Assembly: GCA_025642065.1 (NCBI GenBank)
Contig: JAODUP010000166.1
Span: 1 to 64,000, forward strand
Direction of reading: 5' to 3'
Length of the DNA: 64,000 nucleotides
DNA from: Paralvinella palmiformis
Taxonomy: Eukaryota; Annelida; Polychaeta; Terebellida; Alvinellidae
Both the position numbers and the translations under genes were made by a program. Shown here piece after piece: positions 47,663-60,408 of the stretch. Every line of letters begins with the position of its first letter. Positions within the stretch are counted from its first letter, which is position 1. The notes below the pieces were generated by a model that saw only the letters and a list, made by a program, of their open reading frames with translations, was not told the DNA's origin and did no database searches.

Positions 47663-50600
47663 TCATTTAGTGTATCCAGGAAATAGATAAATCCGCTTCT
47701 CTGGTCTGTTAACGGTTACTGTCAGATGTGATACGTTCTGTTTTTCGTAATACTCTGACACCATCTTTTGCACCTGTGAGCCAAAGGAAATATCAAATAT
47801 ATCACTTCCAGTGGGTAGGTGATGTATAAAACGTTGGTGCAGCATATGCTGCATAAGTAAACTTGGTGCTCTTTCTTATAATACTTTACCTTGTTCAGAA
47901 GTGTCATAACATCTTCTTTACATGCTTCTGCGGAAAACACTTTAATAATAGTTCGAATAAAGTAACTATCTAGTCCAGGTCTTTCATTCGAAGAATAACC
48001 TAAATCGCAGAAAAATATGTATTCACATTTGAATCTCTTGTGAATATGTTTTAGAAACATTTGATATGACAGGTAGAAAAGGATATATTCGATTAAATAT
48101 CAAAACGTTTTGGAACTATCTGTCGGAATAATAATACTAAAAGCTGTTTTCTGTCGCAGTAAATACGCCGATATCTCACATACCAGGCAAGGTTGAATAA
48201 GCCAACAGAACATGGGACCTTTTGGCTCTTAGTCGTAGTGCCGTTCTACGAGTGTCTACCACCTTTAGATACTCCATTGCTTGAACAATGTCATCCGTAT
48301 ACCATTGACCAGTATCACCTTCTTTTCCAGATGGTACTTCTATATCGGGTGGTTCTACGATTATAATCAAATATATATGGTTGCGATATATATTGTCTAA
48401 AAAAGTGAGGAAATAGAAATGCATATATGTTGTCTCTCTCTCTCTCTTCTCTCTTCTCTGTGTGTGTGTGTGTGTGTGTGTTTTAGGATACATATAGAGA
48501 GGCACAGGCACAGAACATCAACATATCTAAACATGCTTTGAGACCTCTACCTCGATAAATCTAAATACAAATATGTCACCCCACAGCGAAGCGGTTCATG
48601 TAGGCTACCCACAAAAAGCGGAAGCAAAAATAAAAAGTACCATTTGACACCACAGCTCGCAGTTTACAACACATGCATGTGGTTGAATAGTAAGTTAACA
48701 TCTACATACAAGATAAATATTTTAACAGCACAGTTTACATTCAGCAGTAATTTGCTGTGGCTAAAAAGTAGCGTATACATATCAGTTCTAATTTTGTTGA
48801 TGGGCGATCTCTCATGACCCTATTCATACCCCAGACATTTTCGATAACTTGAGGTCAGGCGACTGAACTGGTCACTGGATCACCTGGACATCATGTTTAT
48901 CTACTCATGTCTGCACAGGGCACTGATGCATTATCGTGTTGGAATATAAATGGAATCGTGACATCTCCAAACATATTCTCAACGAAATCCAGAAGATAGT
49001 GGTCCAGAATGTCAATGTAATTAGTACTTTTCATAGTACCATCCACGATGACTAATTCACCAAATCCATGTTAAGAAACACATCCCCTTACTATTAAATA
49101 AACAGAACATCTCGTAGTAAATCCTGCAATGTTTTCTGACTCCATTGCCGTCCCATTCTCACTCCAAACCCTCATTCGTCCATCATTAAAAAAGACCATT
49201 CTGGATCAGCTATCTTCTGTGTTCCATTGTGTAACTCTAGTACACCACCGGATTCCAGCACGTCTGTCGTTCGGATCAATGAGTGGTTTCCTTCTGGCGA
49301 CTCTTCTGTAGAGAGACCCGCTGTGAATTCTTCTCCTGGCCGTTGATTGAGAAACTACTTGGCCTATTCGGTCATTCTTCACGCAGTTAACAGTTCCCAT
49401 GGACAGGAATCCTTGTTGCAGGACAACACATTTCGGCATTCTGTCTTCCTGGAGTGTGGTCTTCTTTGGGAGTCCTTATCTAGGTCTTTTTGTTTTCATA
49501 CTTAATTAAGCTATTGCCATTTTTCTGTCGAGCTATTTCAAGTTATATTAGTAAAAATTACGATGAGACAATACGTTTAGATCCGTAAATGTACTAACTG
49601 TGTATAGGCTTATAAGTGTGAGTGAGTGTGGGAGCTTAGCGTCTATGACTTGCTTCGACAAACCCTCCAACAATTAATACAATCAGCATTATGCTTCAAT
49701 TATGAAATTGCTGTTTTTTGTACGCGGAGAACAATTCGTTTCCAGTTCCGCACCTTCTAGTACAGCGATTGTCTGGATCCGTACCCTTTCATGCAGTTGT
49801 AGACTAAGCCTAAAGTGTTATAAGTATGTCTGACTCAAGTTTAGGCATGTTGCTTGCATAACGAGTGGTGACAATGACTACACCTGGTTGGTGTGCTTAA
49901 CATGAAGCATTCGGCATATACAGTTCACGGTAACTCACGGTAACATTACGTGGAAGTAGAATCTTATTTCCCAGTCTAAATGAATCTATTATGTACTGTA
50001 ATATTCGAAGTTAGTCTTAGTCTGCACATCACACATAACAGTACAATCTTGTATTAACCATATTACTCTTATAGCTGGCAATAGGTTTTAAAATGTTAAC
50101 ATATCAATTTTTTTGTGGCGAGATACCATTACACCGTAATGACTTCCTCTGCAACTAATATCACATTACAAAGTGAATTAGGCCTCTGATTTTAATAAAT
50201 GTCACTTCACGATAACTATCCATTCCGCTAACTCGTCTTTGTAGATAATGGCAAGAACCTTATATTTTGTAAATTGATACTTTGAAGAAACCTACAATAA
50301 TTAAAATATAACTATAAACAGACATAATTAGATCGTTTATTTAGCAATTCTAACCACGTTACTCAAACGTCATCATAATTTCAGGTGATTCGCATTTTGA
50401 AGGTCTGATACACAAACCCGTAAACAAGCCACTACTTTGGATTGAGTAATACACTCAATCGTCCAAACGTGATATGATGATGATTGGTGTTTTACGGCCA
50501 CCTTTGAGCACATGATAGGCTAAATGGTAATGAAGCGAAGTCAAAGATGAAACACCCTTCAGATATGCCCACGCCGAGATTCAAACTCAGGTGGTAGTGA

Positions 50601-51459
50601 TCTGTGATCCAACGCGCTATCAGTTAGAAGAGGGAGACGCCCAATTCAAAATTCTCTGTGCCAGTACTTTTTCGCTGATAACACACACACGCACACAAAC
50701 ATAACCACATACCTCCCTGACAGGCTAGTATGAAGAAAATCTTGGGCTTGTTCAAGAGTGAGGGACAACGTTCGCATAGTGGCATCACTATGTCGTCTTC
50801 TATTGAGACTTTTCCGCCATCAGTACCGTAGAAGTGGCCTCTTACACCGGGAGATATGATGAATGACAGGAAACAATCCCTATAAGTGTGGTCCTTCTGG
50901 CTCTCTTCTCTAAAAATGGACTTGATATCCTGGTGATGAAAAGCGAAGCGAATGAAGCGAACATTACAACTCTTCCTGGAGACGGCGCTCCCAATAAAAG
51001 CGAAAAGGCTATGCGTACTTTTCATTTATTAATTTCTAAACTAATTAAATCCGCCAACGCTAAATGCTCTCACCTCTGCTGCCAAGTCGGTATATAAATG
51101 AGTCTCAAAATAAAACTGATCTAAATGTGTGCAAATATTTTGCGAGTCGAATGGTGCTTTATGTCTGGGCGAGTTATTTAGAAATTTGGTGGTATTTATG
51201 ATAATGGCTCGGCCTCGCGGTTTGCTGCTCATTTTGTAATTTTTCTGAAAGAGAAAAACCAACACCCAAAAATTAAAACATACTAATTCCTGAGTTTTGA
51301 TTGTATTAAAAATGACAACAGTGATCGATTGCAATTACATTTTTCCCATGCCTATGATAGTCACTCTACGAACTTACCTCGGTATCATTTATCAAACGAA
51401 TTATATTCTCATCAGCCAGATCTACTTCTTCCACTTCAAGATTTAACTGTCCAGCCTCT

Positions 51460-51504
<45 letters not shown>

Positions 51505-54500
51505 TGAGAAATGGGGAAGTATGATGCATGGATCGATACAAACGGGTCGTATTTGATTTATTCCAAAAACTTTTAACAGTTATCCAGTTGGCAAAAATTA
51601 TCTGCAATTCTACAGCTGCTGAATATTAACTTTTATTCAATTGATCTTTATTTCCATGACATTACCAACCTAAATAAAAGCTACATTGCACCTATTAATG
51701 TTACACCTAATGACAGATAAATTCGTTTCATTTATGAAAAGACATTCACACTTTAACTATATTTTGTTTCTACGCATATATTTGATAACAACATTATAAA
51801 TTCTGAGCGAAAAACTTCAGTTATAATAGGCGATTTTAACATTGAACTTTTAAAATACGGTATTCACATGAAAACAAATGACTGTATCGATAATGCCTTC
51901 TCAAGAGGTTTTGTGCCCCTGTTATCAATTAAGCCAAATAGAAAATATTTTACACGAGAACCATGGATAACTCCCGATCTCTTGGTTACCTCAAAAACCA
52001 AAGCTAAAGTTTATACAAGACTTACATTAATATCTATAACAAATTGAAAAGGACTATCAAAATAGATTATTATAGAAACATGCTAAATGAAATTAAGTTT
52101 AATATAAAGAAAACCTGGACAATACTCAAACAAGCAATAGGTATCAGATGACAAATAAAATTTTCCACATTCATTTTGTATAAATATTACTGAAAAACGA
52201 AATATCGCAGAAGAATTTAACAAATATTTTATAAAAAATAGGATTGCAAACTTCTCAAAGGGTACCTAAAGCAAATAAAAAAATAAGCGCAATATCTGAC
52301 AAAATATAAATAGTATGTTCCGGGAACCAGTTGAATCCTCTCAATTTATTGATGCTACAAATAAATTGAAACCCAAATGTAGTAGTGGACACGATGATAT
52401 ATCTACAAAATTACTTAAGAAAACAATAACCTTAATTCATCAGCCAATTATACATATAGCCAATCAGTCCTTTCAAACAGGTGTGGTACGAACCCAACTA
52501 AAAATAGTCTCAAGCTTCAAAAACTATGATAATAGTCTCGTAAAGAATTATCGACCAATTAGCTTACTTTCATCCTTTTCTAAAATACTTGAGCAAGTTA
52601 TGTATGATAAAATCACATCTTTTCTAGACTGTAATAAAATATTTTATAAACATCAATATGGTTTCAGAGGAAACATTCAGCAATACACCCAATCCTACAT
52701 CTGATAAATCAATGTGCAGAAGCTAATAATAAAAACACACCTTATCTATCTTTTATGACCTCTCAAAAGCATTTGACGCGATCAATCATAAAATATTATC
52801 AAATAAACTTTAATTCTTAGTTTTAGGACTACTTATCAAAAAGAATGCAAGATGTATAATTTGATAAGCCCAAATCAAGGTCATGCTCCATTAAATGTGG
52901 AGTGCCGTAAGGCTCCATTCTAAGTCTTCTCCTATATCTTTTATATGTAAATGATATTCCTTACTCAACACATAGTAATGTATTGTCCTTTGCTGATGAC
53001 ACATCACTTGACTGATCTCTTTAGAAAGGCAAATATATCAATGAACTATGAATGGTTCTGTGCAAACCACCTATCACTTAATGCTACGAAAACAAACTAC
53101 ATCATTATACGAGCCCCGAAATCTCATTGAGACTTCACAGGATTAAATATTGAAATAAATAACACTAGATTACAAATAATTGGTTCTCAGTTACAAGAAC
53201 AATCGACTAAGTTTTCGGAAAAGTTACTAGATGAACACCTGACACGGAAATAGCATTTAAGACATATCAACAGCAAAATATCTCGTGCTTTGTTCTCCAT
53301 CAAACAGGTGAAACACATTTTACCAGTTGAAAGCCTAAGGACATTGTATTTTGCACTCATTCAACCAGACCTCACATATGGTATTTTAGCATGGGGAAAG
53401 GCAAGCCAATCAGTCATACATAAAATAGAAGTGCTTCAAAAACGAGCAATTCGTATCATAAATAAAGCAACATATAATAGTCACACTGAATCGCTGTTTA
53501 AGCAATCCAATATTTTGAAGCTTAAACACTTGTATGAATACCAATCCTTGTTATTTATGTACGACTTCGCCACAAATAGACTGCCTCACTCGTTTTTGGA
53601 AATGCCTTCAAACATAATCATGAAATCCAGAAAGGTCGTTTCACCCGTCAAGCTAATCTTGGAACGTGGCACATCGACTTTTTATCAACATTTACCTGTT
53701 TACAATCTTCCTCTAACTTGGAACAAGTGGACTGCGCTTTGTGGCAAATGACACCACTCGAGCTATTTTTTAAAAACGTGTAAGAGCTCACTTACTTGCA
53801 TCCTATGCAGACACTGTAAAATGCAGCAGTTCTGTTTGCACTGATTGCAGATAGAAATCAAAGTAAAATTGTTTACACGTCGAAAACAGTTTATCCTTTA
53901 TCTCCCTCCCCTGGTATCCCTGCTTTTTGTTTTTGTCAATCCGTGTTTCAATCTCCTTCCCGTCAAGTTATTATAAACAAATTTCCCAATTATCAGAAAA
54001 AACTAAATACATACATATGTGTAGAAATATAGGCGGGTGTATGTATTTTCTAGTATGTATATGTATGCGTATGAATGAGTCTGCATTTCTCCCCATGTTT
54101 TGTTTATTTTAATTCACTTGTGGGCAGGTAGGAAGACAGCCATTATGCCTATACCTGTTCTTCAATTTCCTCTGTTACTGGTAATATTCGGCTATTTCAT
54201 TTATTGTATGTGTAAGGAAATTGTGAATAAATATCCTGAGTATCTGGCTGGATGACTTGGGGTGATATGATGATATTTTCAAGTACTTGTCACTATGCGA
54301 GCTGCACTAATCTGAATTCGCTGAAGGCGATTGAAATTATATCAGATATGCCTTATAACAGGAAATTACAATAGTTTATACGAGATGTAACAAAGGCATG
54401 GACTCCAGTTACAAGTGCTTCTTAATACAGGTGTACTCATATCAAGCAGTAATGTCATTTTGAGCGATTGAGCGTTCACCGGAACCTGGTTTAAAATGCT

Positions 54501-55862
54501 CCTCAGTTGATATCAAAATGTTATTGCCAGGATGTTGTGATTCTAAAAAATTGCGTTAGTAGACTCTATATATTAGTGTGGTATGATGACTGATGTTTGA
54601 TGGCCACTTTGTGCACATGGTAAGTTAAATGAACCAAGCAACCTCCAAAGGTAACGAAGCAAAGTCAAAGAAGAAACCCCTCTTCAGATATGTCTAGGGA
54701 GAGATTTGAACTCAGGTGGTAGTGATCTATGGTCCAACATGCTACCAGTTATACCAAGGGCCTGCCCCATATCAGTGTAGCATCGAGCAAAGTAAGTAAA
54801 TATTTGACAATGGACATTCTTCTGGTTACCTAATTGGACAATGCACATTCGATCTTTCGTGAGTTCACTGGCAGACAGTGGCTTCCTTTTCGGTAAAGCC
54901 ACTTATCAATGTTATGATGCTAGCAATAGGGCCATATAACATAACTATATCCGTCGAACCCTAACCGAGAAATGGACCTGGAAATGAATACGCACACCAT
55001 CCAACGTCCTGCATATTCTACATAATCCTATGTAAAGATATGGCTACATTTGCTGCTGCTAACCCCAACTGTGACCCTAAATGTACCCATAAATCTGAAC
55101 TGTGGGCCAAGCGTACAGGACATTGGTGTACCCACGACAGGCCTATGATAACCCGTTGTTACATAATCTTACCTGATTGTAATAAATTTGCCATATATTT
55201 ATAATAATCTTATTCGGAAATATATAAAGAATATCACAAACCTTCACTTTCACAGAATGGTTTTGGCAAAAAGGTTTGTTGGCATCGTGGACCTGGTACA
55301 GTTTGTAGTGTCGTAGGCGAATTACTCTGTTTAGGTTGCCGTTTTGGTTGCTGTGAATTACGCTGATCGGCAAAAGATGGATCTAGGAAATCTGCAACAT
55401 TTGACTGACCGTCCAATTTTAGTCCGTCTATAAAATGTCTAAATGCCTCCGGACCTCGACGTGGAAGGATGTCTAACAGTTTTGCTATTTTTCTACTCTT
55501 TCTTAGTACCGCCTTACAAGAACAAAGAACGCATTACAAACAAATACTACAATGCAGATCGTTTCAACATTAATTCATAAAGATTATTAGCACGGTTTAT
55601 ATTAGGCAAAACCAATATTCACAATTAAGCATACAATCAGATATGTGACGATGCTACAATTACCAAATTCCTTTATGATACTTACATTAATTTCCTCATA
55701 ATGATCCTCAGACAGAACCCTTTTCTGCAGGAGATAACTCAGTAAAGTTTCTGATGGTAGTACATTATTAATCATAAATAATCTGTGATCTCTCAGTTTA
55801 TCTTTATCCTCTCTACTCATCTGAAATCTGTCTTTATTTCCGTTACCCATCTGAGATGCCAT
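47663..55862 (-). CDS. CARD-containing caspase-like protein lacking the catalytic histidine
   Basis: Eight exons on the minus strand: 55862-55686, 55512-55242, 51457-51378, 51244-51074, 50929-50713, 48354-48184, 47999-47890 and 47773-47663. All are GT-AG with matching phases; 1308 nt, 435 residues. CARD at about 17-96, with KIAKLLDILPRRGPEAFRHF. p20 begins with YKMSSKPRGRAIIIN (about 179) and goes on to DCFLSFIISPGVRGHFYGTDG and FFILACQGE; p10 has YSTLPGYSSNERPG and ends YLFPGYTK. The catalytic His of SHG is Pro260 (codon CCC at 50851-50849), while Cys303 is kept. The p10 Ser-Trp-Arg pocket reads Ser-Asn-Glu. The S1 Arg before the lost Gly-Thr remains. Active caspases are death proteases; this one probably binds CARD or caspase partners without cutting. 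The QACQG form and SKPRG resemble caspase-8. Introns hold a LINE, SINEs and a Tc1 relic. Confidence 0.9.
48432..48480. repeat. (CT)n-(GT)n microsatellite
   Basis: CT-rich tract then about 20 bp of GT, directly before an R2 repeat in a caspase-like gene intron. Confidence 0.9.
48478..48775 (+). repeat. Dispersed repeat R2, copy 4
   Basis: Starts TTTTAGGATACATATAGAGAGG; AACATATCTAAACATGCTTTGAG, ACCATTTGACACCACAGCTCGCA and CAGTAATTTGCTGTGG follow. It lies 25 kb from the others, so R2 is dispersed rather than a part of the sulfotransferase duplication only. Confidence 0.7.
48800..49450 (-). mobile_element. Tc1/mariner-like transposase remnant
   Basis: On the minus strand: STARRRIHSGSLYRRVARRK, then PLIDPNDRRAGIRWCTRVTQ with WNTED, typical for the start of the Tc1 DDE domain, and PVQSPDLK near 48870, the last part of the domain. 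Stops at the WNTED end and later break it. Lies in a caspase-like gene intron, same direction as the gene. Confidence 0.75.
49451..50467. other. Intron sequence, nothing recognised
   Basis: Part of the intron between the p20 and p10 exons of the caspase-like gene. No repeat or coding signal that I can name. Confidence 0.4.
50468..50640 (-). mobile_element. SINE-B, reverse copy
   Basis: Contains GTTTTACGGCCACCTTTGAGC, AAAGATGAAACACCCTTCAG and the B-box region CCGAGATTCAAACTCAGGTGG. The tRNA-like head end GAGGGAGACGCCC lies at 50629-50641, about 70 bp from the caspase-like p20 exon. Confidence 0.85.
51461..51500. repeat. (GA)n microsatellite at a splice acceptor
   Basis: About 40 bp of GA; on the minus strand it is a (TC)n tract that ends in TCTTCAG at the start of exon 3 of the caspase-like gene (51457), so it serves as its polypyrimidine tract. 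Confidence 0.9.
51565..54240 (+). mobile_element. LINE with endonuclease and reverse-transcriptase parts (intron of the caspase-like gene)
   Basis: Endonuclease words VIIGDFNIELLKYG near 51815 and EPWITPDLL near 51960; KKTWTILKQAIG near 52110. Reverse transcriptase has the NKLKPKCSSGHDDISTKLL segment, KNYRPISLLSSFSKILEQVMY, ASKAFDAI-like sequence near 52765 and FADDTS near 52990. The C-terminal QKRAIRIINKATYNSHTE is open at 53290-53751. Same family as 45449-47596. Ends in GTGAATAAATATCC. Opposite direction to the host gene; several stops. Confidence 0.82.
54243..54362 (-). mobile_element. Internal LINE fragment, inverted copy of 58875-58990
   Basis: On the minus strand AAGGCATATCTGATATAA and TTCAGCGAATTCAGATTAGTG are the same as in the LINE at 57.2-59.3 kb. 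Short, both ends cut. It abuts the end of the previous LINE. Confidence 0.75.
54570..54770 (-). mobile_element. SINE-B, reverse copy
   Basis: Contains TTTGATGGCCACTTTGTGC, CAACCTCCAAAGGTAACG, AAAGTCAAAGAAGAAAC and GATTTGAACTCAGGTGGTAG. More diverged than the copy at 50468. Confidence 0.75.
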
Positions 55863-56554
55863 AATGTCACAAAATACTGAAAAAAGATGACGATACTAAT
55901 TCGATAAGCATCACCGGTTTTATAAAAGATAGAACCTGATATCGGGCACCTTATCTACTGGCCTACCTTTCAGGTATGATACTACTACTAATAATAATAA
56001 TAATAGGACGATGACCAGGGCGCTTATCATTATATCCAAAGATAACATAGTTAACGAGAAACAGTTTGGTATCGTTTTGACATGATGAAAGCCATCCGAA
56101 GTTTTGCACTCAACCTGTATAGCCTTAACCCCAACCTAGTCTATATTAACCCCAAACTAACCCACACAATATCCATAACACACTGGCCGAGAGCATATTT
56201 TGTCTAACTATTCTCTGATCGCATCCAGCAATTATTGACTTTGATATGATGATGATGACACCTTTTGTTTTTTTGTCGCTCCGAATTGTTACTCTCGGTC
56301 AATAAAAGTTGTTGTCATAAACTATAATGATCATTGACCCGTCGTAGGCATCCAGGTTGCTCAAACTGTTTCGGAGGGAAGGGGGGCTTCGAGTTGTAGG
56401 GTATAACGTCTAGTGTGACTCGATGCTCAGCTTTTATGGTCATCAATACAAAAGACGGACGTCGCCCAAATCGGAGAAGGTCGTAACCCCATTGTCTTAC
56501 AACTTCGACATCTAACAGCTCATTATGAGATTAAAGCAATCGAAGAAATATGTC
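55863..56554. promoter_or_regulatory. Upstream region of the caspase-like gene
   Basis: Directly upstream of the CARD start codon. (TAA/TAC)n near 55980-56010. No TATA box at a convincing distance. The rest is unassigned. Confidence 0.3.
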
Positions 56555-57140
56555 CACACATGATTGGCCTAAATTGTATTTAATCAATAATCCTCAAATT
56601 GCATTTTCACAATTTTATAATACATTTAAAATAGAATTTGATGAATGTTTTCCAGTAAAAACTTTTAAATCCTAAAACAAACATGGCTAACACCAGCTCT
56701 TTGTACATCTATTATGACACAAAATAATCTTGATAAAGAATATAAAAAGTATCCTTTCCTGTCTCATGAACGTGTATATAACAAATATAGAAATAAGCTA
56801 TGTCAGTTACTACGAAATGCTGAAAGACGTCATTATCAACATATCATCACTAAATACTCTAATGTGCTGGTGTTATCGTTTGGAATAATAATGCTGTATT
56901 AAGCGACTGCAATTGTACTCTTAATGCTTTTAAATCATGTATAAAGCAGTGTTTGTTACAATAAGTTATCCTATATCAAAATATTTATCTTACATAATAT
57001 ACTGACTAATTATTATTACTTGCTTACCAGAATGTGTCAACATATACTTTAATGTACATGTATTAATATGATGTTTTATGTTTGCTGTGAGGTTTTCTTT
57101 CCTTTTCTTCACCTGTATAAAACTAAATGAACTTGAATAT
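56555..57140 (+). mobile_element. LINE fragment of the 45-kb family
   Basis: Words include INNPQIAFSQFYNTFK near 56585, WLTPALCTSI near 56680 and HERVYNKYRNKLCQLLRNAE at 56765-56825. These match the linker between endonuclease and reverse transcriptase in related elements. Reverse transcriptase is lost; the tail TATAAAACTAAATGAACTTGAA ends near 57140, split here from its AT-rich end. Confidence 0.65.
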
Positions 57141-57239
57141 TATCTATATTAACTAAGTGAAGAGATTATAAGCCGACTGTGGCTTCACTCTCTTTATCCC
57201 TATATATAATGAATTTAATATAAAAAGATTATGTACTTT

Positions 57240-57258
57240 GGTATATATATATATATAT
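57240..57258. repeat. (TA)n microsatellite
   Basis: Short TA tract directly before the next LINE. Confidence 0.85.
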
Positions 57259-59285
57259 GGTGGATCTCTATGATAGTACATTGAGAGACATTGTAGATCA
57301 ACATGCACCTTTAAGGACAAATGAAATGCCAAGCAGACCAATGCTTCCAAGGTATAATAACATACAGGCTGCAAAGAGACACAGAAGGTATTGTAAGCGG
57401 CTATGGATCAGGGCCCGTTTGTGCGTTTATTTTGAAATGTTCAAGGTCAGTAAAATTATTGTTAAAAATACCCCTTGCCTCTGCTAAATCTGAATATTAT
57501 AATAAAAAGATCAAAGCATCCAAGGGAAATCAAAGGACTGTTTTCAGTATTGTGAATAAAGTATTACATAAAAGTCAAACTGTCCTCTCAAATAATATCA
57601 ACTCAGAGAAAGATATGGCCCATTGTTTTAATAACTTCTTCTGTCAAAAAATATTAAATATACATAGTGGGTTCCAGTCCAGCACCTTATCACAGGGTAA
57701 GCCATTGGTAGAATAGTCCTGCATATCCATGATGGATACATTTGAGCCTTTTACAGAGACTGATATCAGACAGTTGCTGAAAAAGTCATCTAATGCTTTC
57801 TGTGCAGTTGACCCTATGCCTACATGGCTTGTGAAAAATTGTCTGGATGTTTTGATAAACCCAATTACAAATACAGTTAATAAATCATTATCTCTGGGTG
57901 TTTTCCCAAGATCCATGAAAGCTGCCCTTGTAAAACCATTAATAAAAAAACCACACTATGGACTGTAATATTCTAAACAATTACAGACCTGTTTCAAATC
58001 TTACACTTTTATCTAAAGTTATAGAAAAGGCAGTTGCTTTCCATCTAAACAAATATTTAATCAATAATAACCTTAATGAATCACTACAGTCTGCCTATAA
58101 AAGTGGTCACAGCACTTAAACAGCCTTGGTTCGAGTGAAAAATGATATTATGATGTCAATTGATCAAGGTAAGCCAGTAATACTTGTTCTTCTGGACCTG
58201 TCTGCTGCATTTGATACAGTTGACCATAATGTACTTTTCTCTAGGTTAAAAGACATGTTTGGTCTGTCAGGTAGAGTACTTGAATGGTTTAGATCCTATC
58301 TGGAGTGTCTGTTCATGGTATTTGATCTGACATTCAGTTTTTGTTAGCTGGTGTACCACAGGGTTCAGTTCTTGGTCCTCTGGTTTTCACAATGTATACC
58401 CGTCCTCTTGGTATCATTGCACACCGATATGGGGTTAAATATCACTTGTATGCTGATGACACACACCTGTATATATCACTGGATCCTGACAATGAGTTAA
58501 ATTCCTCCTCTTCCTTGAAGAATTTAGAACATTGTATTGTTGATATTCGGCTATGGATGACTCAAAATCTTCTAAAACTAAATGATAATAAAACAAATAT
58601 TTTATATTTGGCATCACCACATTGTGTTAAATCGCTAAAAACACCAGCATTACAGATGGGTGCATTTTCGATTACCCCTAATGAGTCAGTAAAAAATCTA
58701 GGGGTTATTTTTTACCAATGTATTAACATGCATGAACATGTCACATCAGTATGCCGAGCTGCCTACTACCATCTTAAGAACATCCACTGTTTAAAAGCAT
58801 TCTTGACACAAAAATCACTTGTAATTGTAGTTCATGCCTTTGTTACATCTCGTATAGACTACTGTAATTCCATATTATAAGGCATATCTGATATAACTTC
58901 AATCGCCTTCAGCGAATTCAGATTAGTGCAGCTCGCATAGTGACACGTACGCGAAAATATGATCATATCACCCGAAGTCATCCAGTCAGATACTATTGCA
59001 TGTGCCAGTGTCTAGACTTAAGTCATATCGTGATTGTTCATTTAGTGTTGCATCCCCCACTTTGTGGAATAGGTTGCCGGCAGATATTAGAAATGTGCCA
59101 TCTCTTGAATATTTTAAATCCGTTCTAAAAACACCTGTTCAAGCTCGCTTTCACAGATAAATAATATTTATCTTTTAAATCTCTTATAGGGTTTTTACAG
59201 ACATTATTTGGGTATTATTATATTACATATTATTTGTAGAGCGCCTTTGAATGGCTCCTGCTAGTAAGGGCGCTTTATTAAATAT
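57259..59285 (+). mobile_element. CR1/L2-like LINE, reverse-transcriptase part nearly complete
   Basis: STLRDIVDQHAPLRT near 57285, HCFNNFFCQKI near 57630, DPMPTWLVKNCLD near 57810, [20 protein letters not shown] near 58200, [13 protein letters not shown] at 58345 and [16 protein letters not shown] at 58440. Then NLGVIF and RIDYCNSIL near 58860. The 3' end has AGAGCGCC...GGGCGCTTTATTAAATATACAT and runs into (TA)n. About five frameshifts or stops; N-terminal endonuclease missing. Confidence 0.85.
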
Positions 59286-59600
<315 letters not shown>

Positions 59601-59760
59601 GTACTATATTATTATGCTGCATGTGGAAGTATTTATCTTCTATATATTACAAAGAGAGAAATGAAATTGAATTATTTCGAAATGCTAACCACAATAAAAG
59701 GATGATTCGTGTCATGTTGGGAAAAGGGAGGTTTACCATTCTATCTTATGCTAAATGACT

Positions 59761-59796
<36 letters not shown>
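59761..59796. repeat. (GA)n microsatellite
   Basis: About 35 bp of GA. Confidence 0.95.
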
Positions 59797-59799
<3 letters not shown>

Positions 59800-60371
59800 G
59801 TGATCAGTAAAATATCAAAACCAAGATGTCTAAAATAAGTCAGATAACTTTAAATCCCTTATGGTAGCAACAAAAGGCACGAATGACACTATTCCTTGAG
59901 TAGGTGCAGACACATAGTCGTACATTATCTGCTCTAAAAGGGAAGATTGTCATGGTTTTAGTAAATTAATTGTTGTGTTTCTTCCAATCAGACAATAGGA
60001 ATATAATACCTCCGTTACGTTAAAGACATCGTGTAAAATATGATCAATTATCGCGCTTATGTCGATTGCTGATATTGGACACTTGGCATTTAGATTTGAA
60101 AGCTTGGATAATTCGAAATAGCACTATAACGATCTATCATACGTGGGATAATTAATATAGGTAAATGGATCGATATGTGAACTTGCTACGGCTAATCTAC
60201 TCTTCAGAGTTTCCATTAATGGATGCACAATGCAGGTTCATTCATTTATTCGATAAGTTTAACTTAATTGACGATGGTGGGACAGTATCTGTAACTGTAA
60301 TGATATGTCACATAAGATCATGCAATATACTTGATTCGTGAAGCAATTAAGCATATACTTAATATAGGTAT

Positions 60372-60372
60372 G

Positions 60373-60406
<34 letters not shown>
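60372..60406. repeat. (TA)n microsatellite
   Basis: About 35 bp of perfect TA. Confidence 0.95.
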
Positions 60407-60408
<2 letters not shown>

